Shown here in pieces: positions 10,184-19,041 of a stretch of DNA of 62,044 nt. This DNA is from Breoghania sp. (GTDB taxonomy: Bacteria; Pseudomonadota; Alphaproteobacteria; Rhizobiales; Stappiaceae), in the NCBI RefSeq assembly GCF_030066895.1, contig NZ_JASJAV010000018.1, positions 1-62,044 on the forward strand. Direction: 5' to 3'. The position numbers and the translations under genes are program-made. Under the pieces are notes generated by a model. The model was not told the DNA's origin. It made no database searches and saw only the letters and a list, made by a program, of their open reading frames with translations. Each line of letters starts with the position of its first letter. The stretch's first letter is position 1.

Positions 10184-11790
10184 ATGCTCGGTCTCATGCA
10201 GGACTGGCCACTTCTTTGCACGAAAATTCTGGATCACGCCGCGATCAATCACGGAAACCGTGAGGTCATCTCGCGCACGGTGGAAGGAACGATTGCGCGC
10301 ATTAGCTACCGCGACCTGCGCCTTGAACGCGACGGTATCAAGCTCGGCGATCGTTGCGCGACCCTTGCCTGGAACGCCGCTCGGCACATGGAGGTCTGGT
10401 ACGGCCTGCTGGGCATCGGCGCGATCTATCACACGGTCAATCCCCGCCTGTTTCCCGAGCAGATCGCCTGGATCATCAATCACGCCGAAGACCGGTTCCT
10501 GTTCGTCGACCTGACCTTCCTGCCGATCGTCGAAAAGGTCTTCGACCAGTTGCACACGATCGAGAAGGTCATCATCCTGACCGATGCCGCTCACATGCCG
10601 GAGACCACGCTGCCCGCCGTCGCCTACGAGACCTGGCTGGCGGAAGTGGACGGCGATTTCGCCTGGAAGAGCTTCGACGAGAACACCGCGGCCGGGATCT
10701 GCTACACCTCGGGCACGACCGGCAATCCCAAGGGCGTGGTCTATTCCCACCGTTCCAACGTGCTGCATGCCATGACGACAATGCAGGTGGACATACTGGG
10801 CCTGTCGAGCCGCCACCGGGTGATGCCGGTGGTGCCGCTCTTTCATGCCAACGGCTGGTCGCTGGCCTTTGCCGCACCGATGGTGGGCGCGACGATGGTG
10901 ATGCCCGGTCCGCGTCCGCGCATGGACGGGGAAGCCATCTGGAAACTGCTGAATACCGAGAAGGTCTCCTTCACCGCCGCGGTGCCGACAGTGTGGCTGA
11001 TGCTGCTGGAATATCTGGAAAAGACGGGCAAGACCCTGCCCTATCTGGAACGGGTGGAGATCGGCGACTCGGCCTGTCTGCGCGCCATGACGCAGAAATT
11101 CAAGGACGTCTACGACGTGCGCGTCATCCATGCCTGGGGCATGACCGAGATGAGCCCGCTGGGTTCGGTGTGCACCTTGAAGCCGGAATACGAGAACCTC
11201 ACCGGAGAAGCGCGGCTCGACATCCAGGAAAAGCAGGGCCATGCCCCCCTTCACCATCGAAATGAAGGTGACGGACGACGAGGGCAACGACCGCCCGTGG
11301 GACGGCAAGACCTTCGGGCGGCTGAAGGTTCGCGGCCCGGCGATCACGCGCGCCTATTTCAAGAGCGAGGACGGCGACGTTCTGGATGACGAGGGATATT
11401 TCGATACCGGTGACGTCGCCCATATCGACGAGCACGGCTACATGCAGATCACCGACCGCGCAAAGGGCGTGATCAAGTCGGGCGGCGAGTGGATCTCGAC
11501 CATTGATCTGGAGAACATCGCGGTCAGTCACCCGGATGTGGCGGAGGCTGCGGCCATCGGCGTGTCGCATCCCAAATGGGACGAACGCCCGCTGCTCGTC
11601 ATCGTGCCGCGCGAGGGAGCCGGCCCCCACCCGCGAGGATTTGCTCGCCTACATGCAGGACAAGGTCGCCAAATGGTGGCTTCCCGACGACGTGGTCATC
11701 GTCGACGAGATCCCGCACACGGCCACGGGCAAGATCAAGAAGACATCGCTGCGCGACACCTTCGCCGGGTATCGCCTGCCGACAGTCTAG
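10184..11790 (+). pseudogene. Acyl-CoA synthetase (AMP-forming), two frameshifts and an internal deletion
   Basis: Fatty-acid or methylmercaptopropionate-type CoA ligase of the ANL superfamily. ATG at 10184 (MLGLMQDWPLLCTKI) is preceded by GGGAG seven bases upstream. The ATP/AMP motif YTSGTTGNPKG, the HAWGMTE motif, the GYFDTGD motif and the C-terminal Lys loop [11 protein letters not shown] are present. A C inserted in a six-C run near 11238 and another in a five-C run near 11625 break the frame. The segment SYRDLRLERDGIKLGD also lacks about a dozen residues that homologues have between the Leu-Arg and the GIKLGD block, an in-frame deletion. Substrate cannot be told from sequence. Confidence 0.85.
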
Positions 11791-11938
11791 ACGGGCAAGG
11801 CCGCCCCTGGACGGGCAAAGACCAATCCCGATCGCCGCCCGACCTGTTTGCCTGCCCCTTCGCCGTGCTATGGCTTGTGGTGCAGAAGGCCGGGGTGGTT
11901 GCCAGGACCCGGCCTGTCCATCATTTACCGACAGGTTC

Positions 11939-12823
11939 ATGCGCAAGCGTCTTTCGATCCGCCGTTCAAGCGCGGCGAAATTCAGCCGTTTTGCAGGTAT
12001 CGTGGCGATCCCCGTGCTCGTCATCGGAACATTGCTGCACCGTGGCGAGCGCATCGACTCCACGACCCTTTTCGCGATCCTGGGACTCGGCTTCGTGCTG
12101 GCCTTCGTGGCGGTTGCAGCCGCGGTGACGGCGCTGACCGCGGTTTGGCGACAGGGCGCGCGCGGCACGGGCGACGCCGTGCTCGGTCTCATCTTCGGGC
12201 TGATCGCACTGGCTCCGGCGATCGGAGTGGCGGGTGCGACCCTCTACTATCCGCGCCTGACCGACATCTCCACCGATCTGGAGCGCCCGCCCCGGCTCGC
12301 CCCCTCCCCCCGGCGTTCCAATCCCGGCGGGCACCTGAACCCGAAGTTGCAGCGCTCAGCCTATCCAAACATCGTTCCGCGCCGCTTTCCGGTGGGAACG
12401 GCACAGCTTTACGGGGCCGTTGAACAGGTCATCAAGGAGCGAGGCTGGATGATCGGCCCGCATCTGGCGCCTGCCATAAACGACGACCCGGCCGCCATCC
12501 GCATCGAGACGCACACGCCGATTCTGGGGTTCGTCGACGACATGAGCGTGCGGATCTTGCCCGATCCCATCGGGGCACGGCTGGATATCCGGTCCGCCTC
12601 GCGCGTCGGCGACCATGATCTGGGCGCCAATGCCCGGCGCATCCGCGATCTTCTCACTGGGGTGGATACGGTTCTCACCGAGGCCTACGGCATCACCGAG
12701 GTGCAGGACGCCGACACTGCACCGCTGGAACTGCCGCCCGAGGACTACGAAACGCCGGGTGAGCCGGAAATTCCCGTGCCCGGCGACAAGCCGTCAGCCG
12801 GGAACGACGCGGTCAGCGGGTAG
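11939..12823 (+). CDS. DUF1499 family membrane protein
   Basis: 294 aa, uninterrupted. Three hydrophobic helices occupy roughly residues 20-115 ([53 protein letters not shown]). The rest is a soluble domain with the DUF1499-type features [11 protein letters not shown] and [18 protein letters not shown], ending in an acidic Pro-rich tail ([13 protein letters not shown]). Function is unknown for the family. The start at ATG 11939 has no strong ribosome binding site, so a nearby alternative is possible. Confidence 0.72.
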   Translation: MRKRLSIRRSSAAKFSRFAGIVAIPVLVIGTLLHRGERIDSTTLFAILGLGFVLAFVAVAAAVTALTAVWRQGARGTGDAVLGLIFGLIALAPAIGVAGATLYYPRLTDISTDLERPPRLAPSPRRSNPGGHLNPKLQRSAYPNIVPRRFPVGTAQLYGAVEQVIKERGWMIGPHLAPAINDDPAAIRIETHTPILGFVDDMSVRILPDPIGARLDIRSASRVGDHDLGANARRIRDLLTGVDTVLTEAYGITEVQDADTAPLELPPEDYETPGEPEIPVPGDKPSAGNDAVSG

Positions 12824-12918
12824 AACGCCACGGCGAGCGGGCAGGAAAACGGCGTTCAGCAGTATTCTGATCTCGACGGAAACGGATCGGGACCGTTCGC
12901 CACCAGTCCATCGAGTGG

Positions 12919-13050
12919 CCCATCCTTCGAGACGCCCGCTTACGCGGGCTCCTCAGGATGACGTTGTAAATATTGCGCGTTTCTTGAAAGCCGACACCAC
13001 AATAACGTCATCCTGAGGAGCGCTCGCCAGAGCGCGTCTCGAAGGGTGGG
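12919..13050. repeat. REP-like composite palindrome, copy A
   Basis: Outer arms CCATCCTTCGAGACG and CGTCTCGAAGGGTGG enclose two hairpins and inner arms TCCTCAGGATGACGTT / AACGTCATCCTGAGGA. Hairpin stems are CCCGC-TTAC-GCGGG on the left and GCGCTC-GCCA-GAGCGC on the right. It lies between convergent genes (DUF1499 protein and the MBL hydrolase). The same architecture recurs at 17229 and 30769 with different stem sequences. Confidence 0.85.
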
Positions 13051-13101
13051 CCGCAGGGAAATGCCAATCGGTGAGCGGGTCGGCCGTCAATCCCCCGTCT
13101 C

Positions 13102-14079
13102 TCACGCCAGTTCGTAGCGCGCCATCAGCGAGGGCGGGCCTTCGCACACCGCCACGCCGCGCGCCACGAGATCCTCCACATGCGCCAGAACCGACAGTGC
13201 GGCCGGGCCGTGCAGGATCGGGTCGACATTGCGGTAGATGATCTTGACCATCTCCGGGATGTGCGCATCGCCCGCCCGGATCCGCTCCAGAACGGCCGCC
13301 TCGCGCGCCTGACGGCGTTTCTTCAGGGCCGCAACATAGGCCTGCGCCTCTTCCACCGTGCCGCCGTGGCCGGGGTAGTAACGCTGTTCCGCGCGCGCCA
13401 TCAGCCTGTCGAGCGAGGCCATATAGTCGGCCATCGTGCCATCGGGCGGGGCGACGATGGAGGTCGACCAGGCCATGACGTGATCGCCGGAAAAGAGCGA
13501 ACCTTCCTGCGTCAGCGCGAAGGCCAGATGATTAGCGGTATGGCCGGGGGTTTCCACCGTCTCCAGCGACCAGCTGTCGCCTTCCAGAACCTCGCCCTCG
13601 CTCAGGATCCAGTCGGCGACGTGATAGGTATCGCCACCCGCGTCGAGCGGATTGATCTCGCCCACATTGAGGGGACGCGCGGGGCGATGCTCTGCGGCGC
13701 CGACGATCGGTGCGCCCGTGTGCGCCTTCAGGAGCCTGGCGCCGGGGGAATGATCGCGATGGGTATGGGTGACGACGATATGGGAAATCGAGCGCCCCGC
13801 CGTCGCGGCGAGGATCGCGCGGATGTGGCCTTCATCCTCGGGGCCGGGATCGATGACGGCGAGGTCCCGTTCGCCGACCAGATAGGTGTTGGTTCCGTGG
13901 AAGGTGAAAGGGCTCGCATTGGGGGCGGTCATTCGCGCCACCAGGGGCGACAGGGCAACGGCCTCGCCGTAGCGCGGCTCGAAGGTGCGGTTGTGGACGA
14001 GAGACAGGACAGAATGCTCCGCGTTGCGCGCCTGACCAGGGCAATCGGGGAACCGGCACCGGCAAGCGGCGGGGGTCAT
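13102..14079 (-). CDS. MBL-fold metallo-hydrolase (LACTB2-like)
   Basis: Zinc-dependent hydrolase of the metallo-beta-lactamase superfamily. The metal motif is HTHRDH, followed by the further ligands in ETPGHTANH and SGDHVMAW. It resembles LACTB2-type proteins (FTFHGTNTYLVG near the N-terminus, then a C-terminal winged-helix-like end AHVEDLVARGVAV). The frame is open to 14196; I chose ATG at 14079 because homologues begin shortly before FEPRYGEAV, but neither start is certain. No internal lesion. Substrate unknown. Confidence 0.78.
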   Translation of the reverse strand: MTPAACRCRFPDCPGQARNAEHSVLSLVHNRTFEPRYGEAVALSPLVARMTAPNASPFTFHGTNTYLVGERDLAVIDPGPEDEGHIRAILAATAGRSISHIVVTHTHRDHSPGARLLKAHTGAPIVGAAEHRPARPLNVGEINPLDAGGDTYHVADWILSEGEVLEGDSWSLETVETPGHTANHLAFALTQEGSLFSGDHVMAWSTSIVAPPDGTMADYMASLDRLMARAEQRYYPGHGGTVEEAQAYVAALKKRRQAREAAVLERIRAGDAHIPEMVKIIYRNVDPILHGPAALSVLAHVEDLVARGVAVCEGPPSLMARYELA

Positions 14080-14358
14080 CGGACGGGCTCGCCGACAAAC
14101 GTCGCGCAACAGGAGCTTCGTATACTTCAGAAAACCGTTCGGCTCACGAAAGCGATCGCCATCGAGCTCCGAGCCGCTGAAGCATTCCTGCCGCAAGCGA
14201 TCCCGTCTTACCGCAGAGATATGACTTTTTAGCTGGGCTTACAATTTATAACGAAGGTTATGACCATTCCGGACTGGGTCGGAGAAAACCGCCCCAATCC
14301 TTCAATCATTCCCCCGCCGTCAGCAAACGGCGCATTTACAACGGTATGACGTGCAGCG

Positions 14359-14495
14359 TCAGCGAATTCCCTTGGCCGCTTTCCGCTTCTGCTCCTTCTC
14401 GTGGGCGCAGACAAATGCGGCAGAAATGACCTGAATACCGACCGGCTTGTACAGCTTGTCGAGATCGGGTTGTTGTCGTTTGCTTCCTTGCTCAT
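14359..14495 (-). pseudogene. Small conserved alphaproteobacterial protein, frameshifted
   Basis: From ATG at 14495 (AGAGGA just upstream) the peptide reads MSKEANDN; one base out of frame it continues as PDLDKLYKPVGIQVISAAFV and then CAHEKEQKRKAAKGIR to a stop at 14359. I believe short proteins with a LYKPVGI-type core are common in Hyphomicrobiales, so this is probably a 45-aa gene broken near 14468. Function unknown; the identification rests on motif memory and is tentative. Confidence 0.45.
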
Positions 14496-14812
14496 CGTCC
14501 TCTTCCGCATCGCTTCCGATTTTGCTCGTTCGAGCCTGACACACGCACTGTCCCTTGCGATTGCGTCGCTTTCAGGACCACAGCATGTCCTTTACATGGC
14601 AAGTCACTTTAAGCGACAGCATGTAATCTTTCGCGAATAGTCTTGGAGCGGTCAATGAGTGGAAAAGGTAATAGCCTGCGACATTAGCACCAATGCACAG
14701 GAGATGAATCGGCCGTCGAATTCTTAACGTTTTCTTGCCCTTGGGTCAGTTTCGAACCGAAGGCATTCCTCACGCGCCCCGCGGTGCGGAGCGCGCCCAA
14801 GCGAGCCCGTCT
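14496..14812. other. Gene-free stretch before pdxH
   Basis: About 317 bp in which I see no gene. It is less GC-rich around 14600-14740 and probably contains the promoter of the small gene at 14359-14495. Confidence 0.45.
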
Positions 14813-15451
14813 TCAGGGGTAGAGCCGGCGGTGCGTCCAGGGGGCACCCGCATTTTCGCGGGTGAACTGGAGCCGGTCATGCAAGCGGAAGGGGCGATCG
14901 TGCCAGAATTCGATCGACACCGGCGTCAGACAGAAGCCGGACCAGTGCGCCGGACGGGGAATCGTGCCGAGCCCAAACTTGGCGGTGTACTTGGCCACTT
15001 CCTTTTCCAGAGCAAACCGGCTTTCCAGCGGACGGGACTGTTTCGACGCCCAGGCGCCGATGCGGCTGCCGCGAGCACGCGAGGCGTAATAGGCATCCGC
15101 CACCTCGTCGGCGACGGGCGCGACAGGACCGCGCACGCGCACCTGACGGCGCAGGCTCTTCCAGTGGAAACAGAGCGCTGCCTTGCCCTGACCGAGCAAC
15201 TCACGACCCTTGGTACTCTCGTAATTCGTGTAGAAAACGAAACCCTCGGGATCGATCTCCTTCAGCAGGACGACGCGCACATTCGGCATGCCCGTCTCAT
15301 CCACAGTCGCCAGTGACATAGCGTTAGGATCGTTGATCTCAGCCGCCTCAGCGTCTACAACCCATTCAGAAAAAATGTGAAACGGATCCGTGAGGTTCAC
15401 CGGGTCACCCTTTGTTAACTCTTCAAAGGGATCTTTGGTTATCTTCGACAT
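14813..15451 (-). CDS. pdxH: Pyridoxamine 5'-phosphate oxidase
   Basis: FMN-dependent enzyme that makes pyridoxal 5'-phosphate from the pyridoxine or pyridoxamine phosphate. 212 aa, intact. Family segments are present: [53 protein letters not shown] and the C-terminal [14 protein letters not shown] with [11 protein letters not shown] at 15451 is preferred because an ATG at 15475 would overlap the start of the divergent lipoprotein gene; the longer form adds eight residues. pdxH next to a DnaJ-type gene is usual in Hyphomicrobiales. Confidence 0.92.
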   Translation of the reverse strand: MSKITKDPFEELTKGDPVNLTDPFHIFSEWVVDAEAAEINDPNAMSLATVDETGMPNVRVVLLKEIDPEGFVFYTNYESTKGRELLGQGKAALCFHWKSLRRQVRVRGPVAPVADEVADAYYASRARGSRIGAWASKQSRPLESRFALEKEVAKYTAKFGLGTIPRPAHWSGFCLTPVSIEFWHDRPFRLHDRLQFTRENAGAPWTHRRLYP

Positions 15452-15473
15452 AAGAGGTGCTTTCGGGTTCGGC

Positions 15474-15953
15474 ATGAGTGTTCACCGCGCGACGTTCTAT
15501 ACCGTTAAACCCAGCTCGCGCCAATGGCGTGTTGCATTGGCATCCTTCGCGCTCCTCGGGCTTGCGGACTGCGGCCATATCTCGTTCCCGCTCAACAGCG
15601 GCAGCGAGAGCAACAGCGCTGCGATCAAAACCGGATCGATCTCCAGCATGAGCGATCCGCAAACGGATCGCGACGTGGCGATGACCGGTCGTGGCATCAT
15701 CGCCTCGACGCTCGCAAACGCCCCCGAGACAGCCGAACCGACCCCGACCCAACTAGCGAGACCGGGAATTCAGGGCACGATCTTCAAGATCGTCGACGCC
15801 GATCCCAAGGCCGAGAACGACTGCCGAAGATTCTCCACCACCGCCAACACGATCGACGGCGTACGCGCCTATTCCGGCATCGCCCGCCCCGACAGCTTCG
15901 ACAAGTGGTATGTGACCGTGCTACAGCCTGCCGATGCGGATCCGGACGCCTAG
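15474..15953 (+). CDS. RT0821/Lpp0805-like surface lipoprotein
   Basis: 159 aa, divergent from pdxH. The N-terminal hydrophobic stretch [15 protein letters not shown] resembles a lipobox, but Asp stands where Gly or Ala is usual before the Cys. The C-terminal half ([36 protein letters not shown]) matches the RT0821-type domain of alphaproteobacterial surface antigens, although the usual second Cys in the SGTAC segment is missing. It therefore may be intact in frame but degenerating. Confidence 0.6.
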   Translation: MSVHRATFYTVKPSSRQWRVALASFALLGLADCGHISFPLNSGSESNSAAIKTGSISSMSDPQTDRDVAMTGRGIIASTLANAPETAEPTPTQLARPGIQGTIFKIVDADPKAENDCRRFSTTANTIDGVRAYSGIARPDSFDKWYVTVLQPADADPDA

Positions 15954-16191
15954 GGGCAGACATCGGACAGACAAGCGGGCACGAAAAGCCGTCGGAACGC
16001 GCGAACCGTGCGCGCAGCATTCAGACCGCCCACGACCACCTGAAACCGGTTTTCTCCACGCTTTTCGGCATCCGCAGGTTCTGGATTTTATTCCTACGAC
16101 ACCCCATATCGGCGGTGAATGGACGTCCCGGCGAAGTCCTCCTAACATCGCTGCGCCCCTAACGGGCGCCCTTTGAAACACGGACCTGATC

Positions 16192-17184
16192 ATGCGCGAT
16201 CCGTACCAAGTTCTTGGCCTGACGAAATCCACCAGCGAGGCGGACATCAAGCGTGCTTTCCGCAAGCTCGCCAAGAAGTACCATCCCGATCAGCACCCTG
16301 ACGACAAGACGGCACAGAACAAGTTCGCCGAGGTCAACCAGGCCTACGAGATCATCGGCGACAAGAAGAAGCGTGCCCAGTTCGATCGCGGCGAAATCGA
16401 CGCGGAGGGCAAGCAGCGCTTCCAGGGCTTTGAAGGGTTCGACGGACCGGAAGGTGCCGGACGCCCGAGCGGCTGGCATTTCCGCCAATCCGGCGGAGGC
16501 AGCGGAGCGGGCGACAGCGCAGGCGGCTTCGACGACATCCTGAACGAGATCTTCGGCAATTTCGGCGGCGGCCGGGCCCGTGCGGCCGGCGGAGCGGGAG
16601 CGGCCGGGGCAGGCATGGGCGGCGCGGGTGCCGGAACCCGCACCCGTCCGCAGCGCGGCGAGGAAGTCACCGTGACGGTGCGCGTCACGCTTGAGGACAT
16701 CGCCCACGGCGGCAAGGCGCGCGTGAGCCTTCCCAACGGCAAGACGCTCAACGTCACCATTCCGGCCGGCACGCAATCGGGCGACCAGATCCGCCTGAAG
16801 GGCCAGGGTGTACCCGGCCCCAACGGCGGGCCGACGGGCGATGCGCGGGTGACCGTGCAGTTCGCACCGCACGCGCTTTTCACGCCCGAGGGCAGCAACC
16901 TGCGCCTCAACCTGCCGATCACGCTCTATGAGGCGGTTCTGGGCGCGAAGGTTCGCGTCCCCACGCTCGACGGATCGGTCGAGGTGACGGTGCCCGCCAA
17001 TTCGTCGGGCGGTCGTACCTTGCGGCTGAAGGGCAAGGGCCTGCCGACCAAGGGCGGCGGCCACGGCGACCTGATGGTCGCGCTCCGCATCGCGCTGCCG
17101 GAGGACGGCGACGCGGATCTCGAAAAGCTCATGCGCGTGCAGCAGAGCACCAAGCCCTACAATCCGCGCTCTGGCATGGAGTGA
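16192..17184 (+). CDS. DnaJ-type co-chaperone without zinc finger (CbpA/DjlA-like class)
   Basis: 330 aa, intact. The J domain spans about 1-70 with the catalytic HPD at residues 31-33, followed by a Gly/Phe-rich linker (about 75-155, including a GGGRARAAGGAG stretch) and the two beta-barrel client-binding domains of the DnaJ C-terminal family (EVTVTVRVTLEDIAHGGKA; LRLKGKGLPTKGGGHGD). The CxxCxGxG zinc repeats are absent, so this is a class II J protein that would stimulate DnaK. In related genomes fabI follows it directly; here fabI lies 27 kb away. Confidence 0.92.
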   Translation: MRDPYQVLGLTKSTSEADIKRAFRKLAKKYHPDQHPDDKTAQNKFAEVNQAYEIIGDKKKRAQFDRGEIDAEGKQRFQGFEGFDGPEGAGRPSGWHFRQSGGGSGAGDSAGGFDDILNEIFGNFGGGRARAAGGAGAAGAGMGGAGAGTRTRPQRGEEVTVTVRVTLEDIAHGGKARVSLPNGKTLNVTIPAGTQSGDQIRLKGQGVPGPNGGPTGDARVTVQFAPHALFTPEGSNLRLNLPITLYEAVLGAKVRVPTLDGSVEVTVPANSSGGRTLRLKGKGLPTKGGGHGDLMVALRIALPEDGDADLEKLMRVQQSTKPYNPRSGME

Positions 17185-17228
17185 GCGGGCGGGCGACTGC
17201 AATCGAGCTTGGGACCGGGAACAAATGG

Positions 17229-17357
17229 CCCATCCTTCGAGACGGCCTTATCAGGCCTCTTCAGGATGATGTTGTGATTGTTGTAGATTTATCAGAAATA
17301 ACAACACGATAACGTCATCCTGAAGAGCCCGCGAAAGCGGGCGTCTCGAAGGATGGA
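17229..17357. repeat. REP-like composite palindrome, copy B
   Basis: Same outer arms as copy A (CCATCCTTCGAGACG / CGTCTCGAAGGATGG) and inner arms TCTTCAGGATGA / ACGTCATCCTGAAGA. Stems are GGCCT-TATC-AGGCC and GCCCGC-GAAA-GCGGGC: the bases differ from copy A but pairing is kept. It sits between the convergent ends of the DnaJ-type gene and the SDR gene. Confidence 0.85.
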
Positions 17358-17379
17358 CAACACACTTCCCCTCACTCCA

Positions 17380-18243
17380 TCACGCCTCCACCGGCCCCGT
17401 AGCCGCCGGAGCCGGGATATCCTCCGGCACCAAGAAACCCGGCGTCAGCGGCACGCTGAGGTCCATCCGGTATTGATCGAAATCCATCCAGCCCTCACCG
17501 GCGAGGAATGTGTCGTCGATCAGAAAATTGCCGGTGAACTCGCGGGCGGGCTTGGCGAAGATCGCGGCAGCTGCGTCGGCCAGGATCTGCGGGCTGCGGC
17601 TGGAGCGCATCATGGCGTCGTCGCCGAGAAGGTTCTTCACCGCCGTGGTGGCGATGACGGTTCGCAGCCACAGGGCGTTCACGGCGATGCCCGTCCCGCG
17701 CAATTCGCCCGCAAGGCCGAGCACGACGAGGCTCATGCCGTATTTTGCGATCGAATAGGTCGTGTGCCCGGCGAACCACTTCTCCCTCATGTCCAGCGGC
17801 GGCGAGAGCATCAGGATGTGCCGATTTTCCGATTTCTCCAGATGCGGGATGGCGAATTTCGAGGTTACCAACGTGCCGCGCGTGTTGATTTGGTGAATCA
17901 GATCGAAGCGCTTCATGTCCGTCTTCTGGACGTTGGTGAGCTGAACGGCGCTGGCGTTGTTGACCACGGTGTCGAGGCCGCCAAAGGTCTCCACCGTCTT
18001 GTCGATGGCGCCCTTCACGCTGTCCTCGTCGCGCACATCGACGACGAGCGGCAGAGCCTTGCCGCCCGCCTGTTCGATCTCTTCGGCCGCCGTGTAGATC
18101 GTCCTCTCAAGCTTGGGATGCGGCTCAGCCGTCTTGGCGGCAACGGTGACATTGGCGCCCTCTGCGGCCATCTTCAGCGCGATCGCAAGGCTGATCCCGC
18201 GTGAGGCCCCAATGATGAAAAGCGTCTTTCCGGCAAGGCTAAT
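17380..18243 (-). CDS. Short-chain dehydrogenase (HSDL2-like) with an ATT start
   Basis: NAD(P)-dependent oxidoreductase of the SDR family, 287 aa, resembling HSDL2-type proteins (AAKTAEPHPKLERTIYTAAEE, then FLIDDTFLAGEG and FDQYRMD at the C-terminus). The protein plainly begins at SLAGKTLFIIGASRG, but the codon before Ser is ATT (18241-18243), nine bases after GGGAGGGAGA; ATG to ATT is the simplest explanation. The cofactor motif reads GASRGIS where GASRGIG is normal. YSIAK supplies the catalytic Tyr and Lys. Probably weakly translated or dead. Lies directly downstream of the enoyl-CoA hydratase gene. Confidence 0.8.
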   Translation of the reverse strand: MSLAGKTLFIIGASRGISLAIALKMAAEGANVTVAAKTAEPHPKLERTIYTAAEEIEQAGGKALPLVVDVRDEDSVKGAIDKTVETFGGLDTVVNNASAVQLTNVQKTDMKRFDLIHQINTRGTLVTSKFAIPHLEKSENRHILMLSPPLDMREKWFAGHTTYSIAKYGMSLVVLGLAGELRGTGIAVNALWLRTVIATTAVKNLLGDDAMMRSSRSPQILADAAAAIFAKPAREFTGNFLIDDTFLAGEGWMDFDQYRMDLSVPLTPGFLVPEDIPAPAATGPVEA

Positions 18244-18257
18244 CGTTGTCTCCCTCC

Positions 18258-19004
18258 CTATCCCTTGCTGCGCGCCATGAAGGCGGCGAACGCGGCGCAC
18301 GCCTCGTCCGATTGCAGACGGGCGCGGAAGGCCGCCGATTCCTCATCAATCCGCGTCATCACTGCCTACCGGTCACCGCGCAGGAACCTGCGGGCGATGG
18401 CAAGCGCTGCGGGCGGTTTGGCGGCGATGGTGCGCGCCGCCGTCATGGCCGCAGCCTCGATTTCCGCCTCTGCGACCACATGATTGACCAGACCGGCGCG
18501 GTGCGCGGCTTCACCGTCCAGCGGCGCGCCGAGACAGAGCAGCTCGAAGGCGCGTTGCGGCCCCATGATGGCGGGGGCAAGTAACGTGGAGGCCGCCTCC
18601 GGCACGAGGCCCAGATCGAGAAACGGCGTGTGGATCTGCGAGCGCGGCGTGGCAAACACCATGTCGCAATACATCAGCATGGTGGCGCCGACGCCGATGG
18701 CGAGCCCGTCCACGGCCGCCAGAACGGGCTTTTCGGACCCGGCAACCGCCTTCAGGAAGCGGATCACCTCCGTGCCGAGCCCCTCCCCGGTTTCCGCCAC
18801 TTTCAGAAAGTCGGCAATGTCGTTGCCAGCCGTGAACGCGCCCGGCGCCCCCAGGATCAGCGAGACGCGAACATCGTCCGATCCGTTCGCCTCCTTCAGC
18901 GCTGCGGCCATGTCGTCATACATGGCTGCCGTCAGAGCATTCTTCTTTTCCGGACGATCCATGCGGATCGTCCGAATCCCGTCGTTCGTTTCAACGCGGA
19001 TCAT
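18258..19004 (-). pseudogene. Enoyl-CoA hydratase/isomerase, one in-frame stop
   Basis: Crotonase-superfamily enzyme of fatty-acid degradation, 248 codons from ATG at 19004 (MIRVETNDGIRTI). The oxyanion-hole segments GAFTAGNDIADFL and DGLAIGVGATMLMYCD are present. TAG at 18366-18368 follows RRFLRGDR where Glu is usual (GAG to TAG), and the frame then continues in register through AVMTRIDEESAAFRARL to the genuine TAG at 18258. Only the last 36 codons are lost, so partial activity is possible. It sits between the acyl-CoA dehydrogenase and SDR genes. Confidence 0.86.
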
Positions 19005-19041
19005 GGTTCCCCCTGTCGCGCCTGACTTGTTCTCGCTTCGA

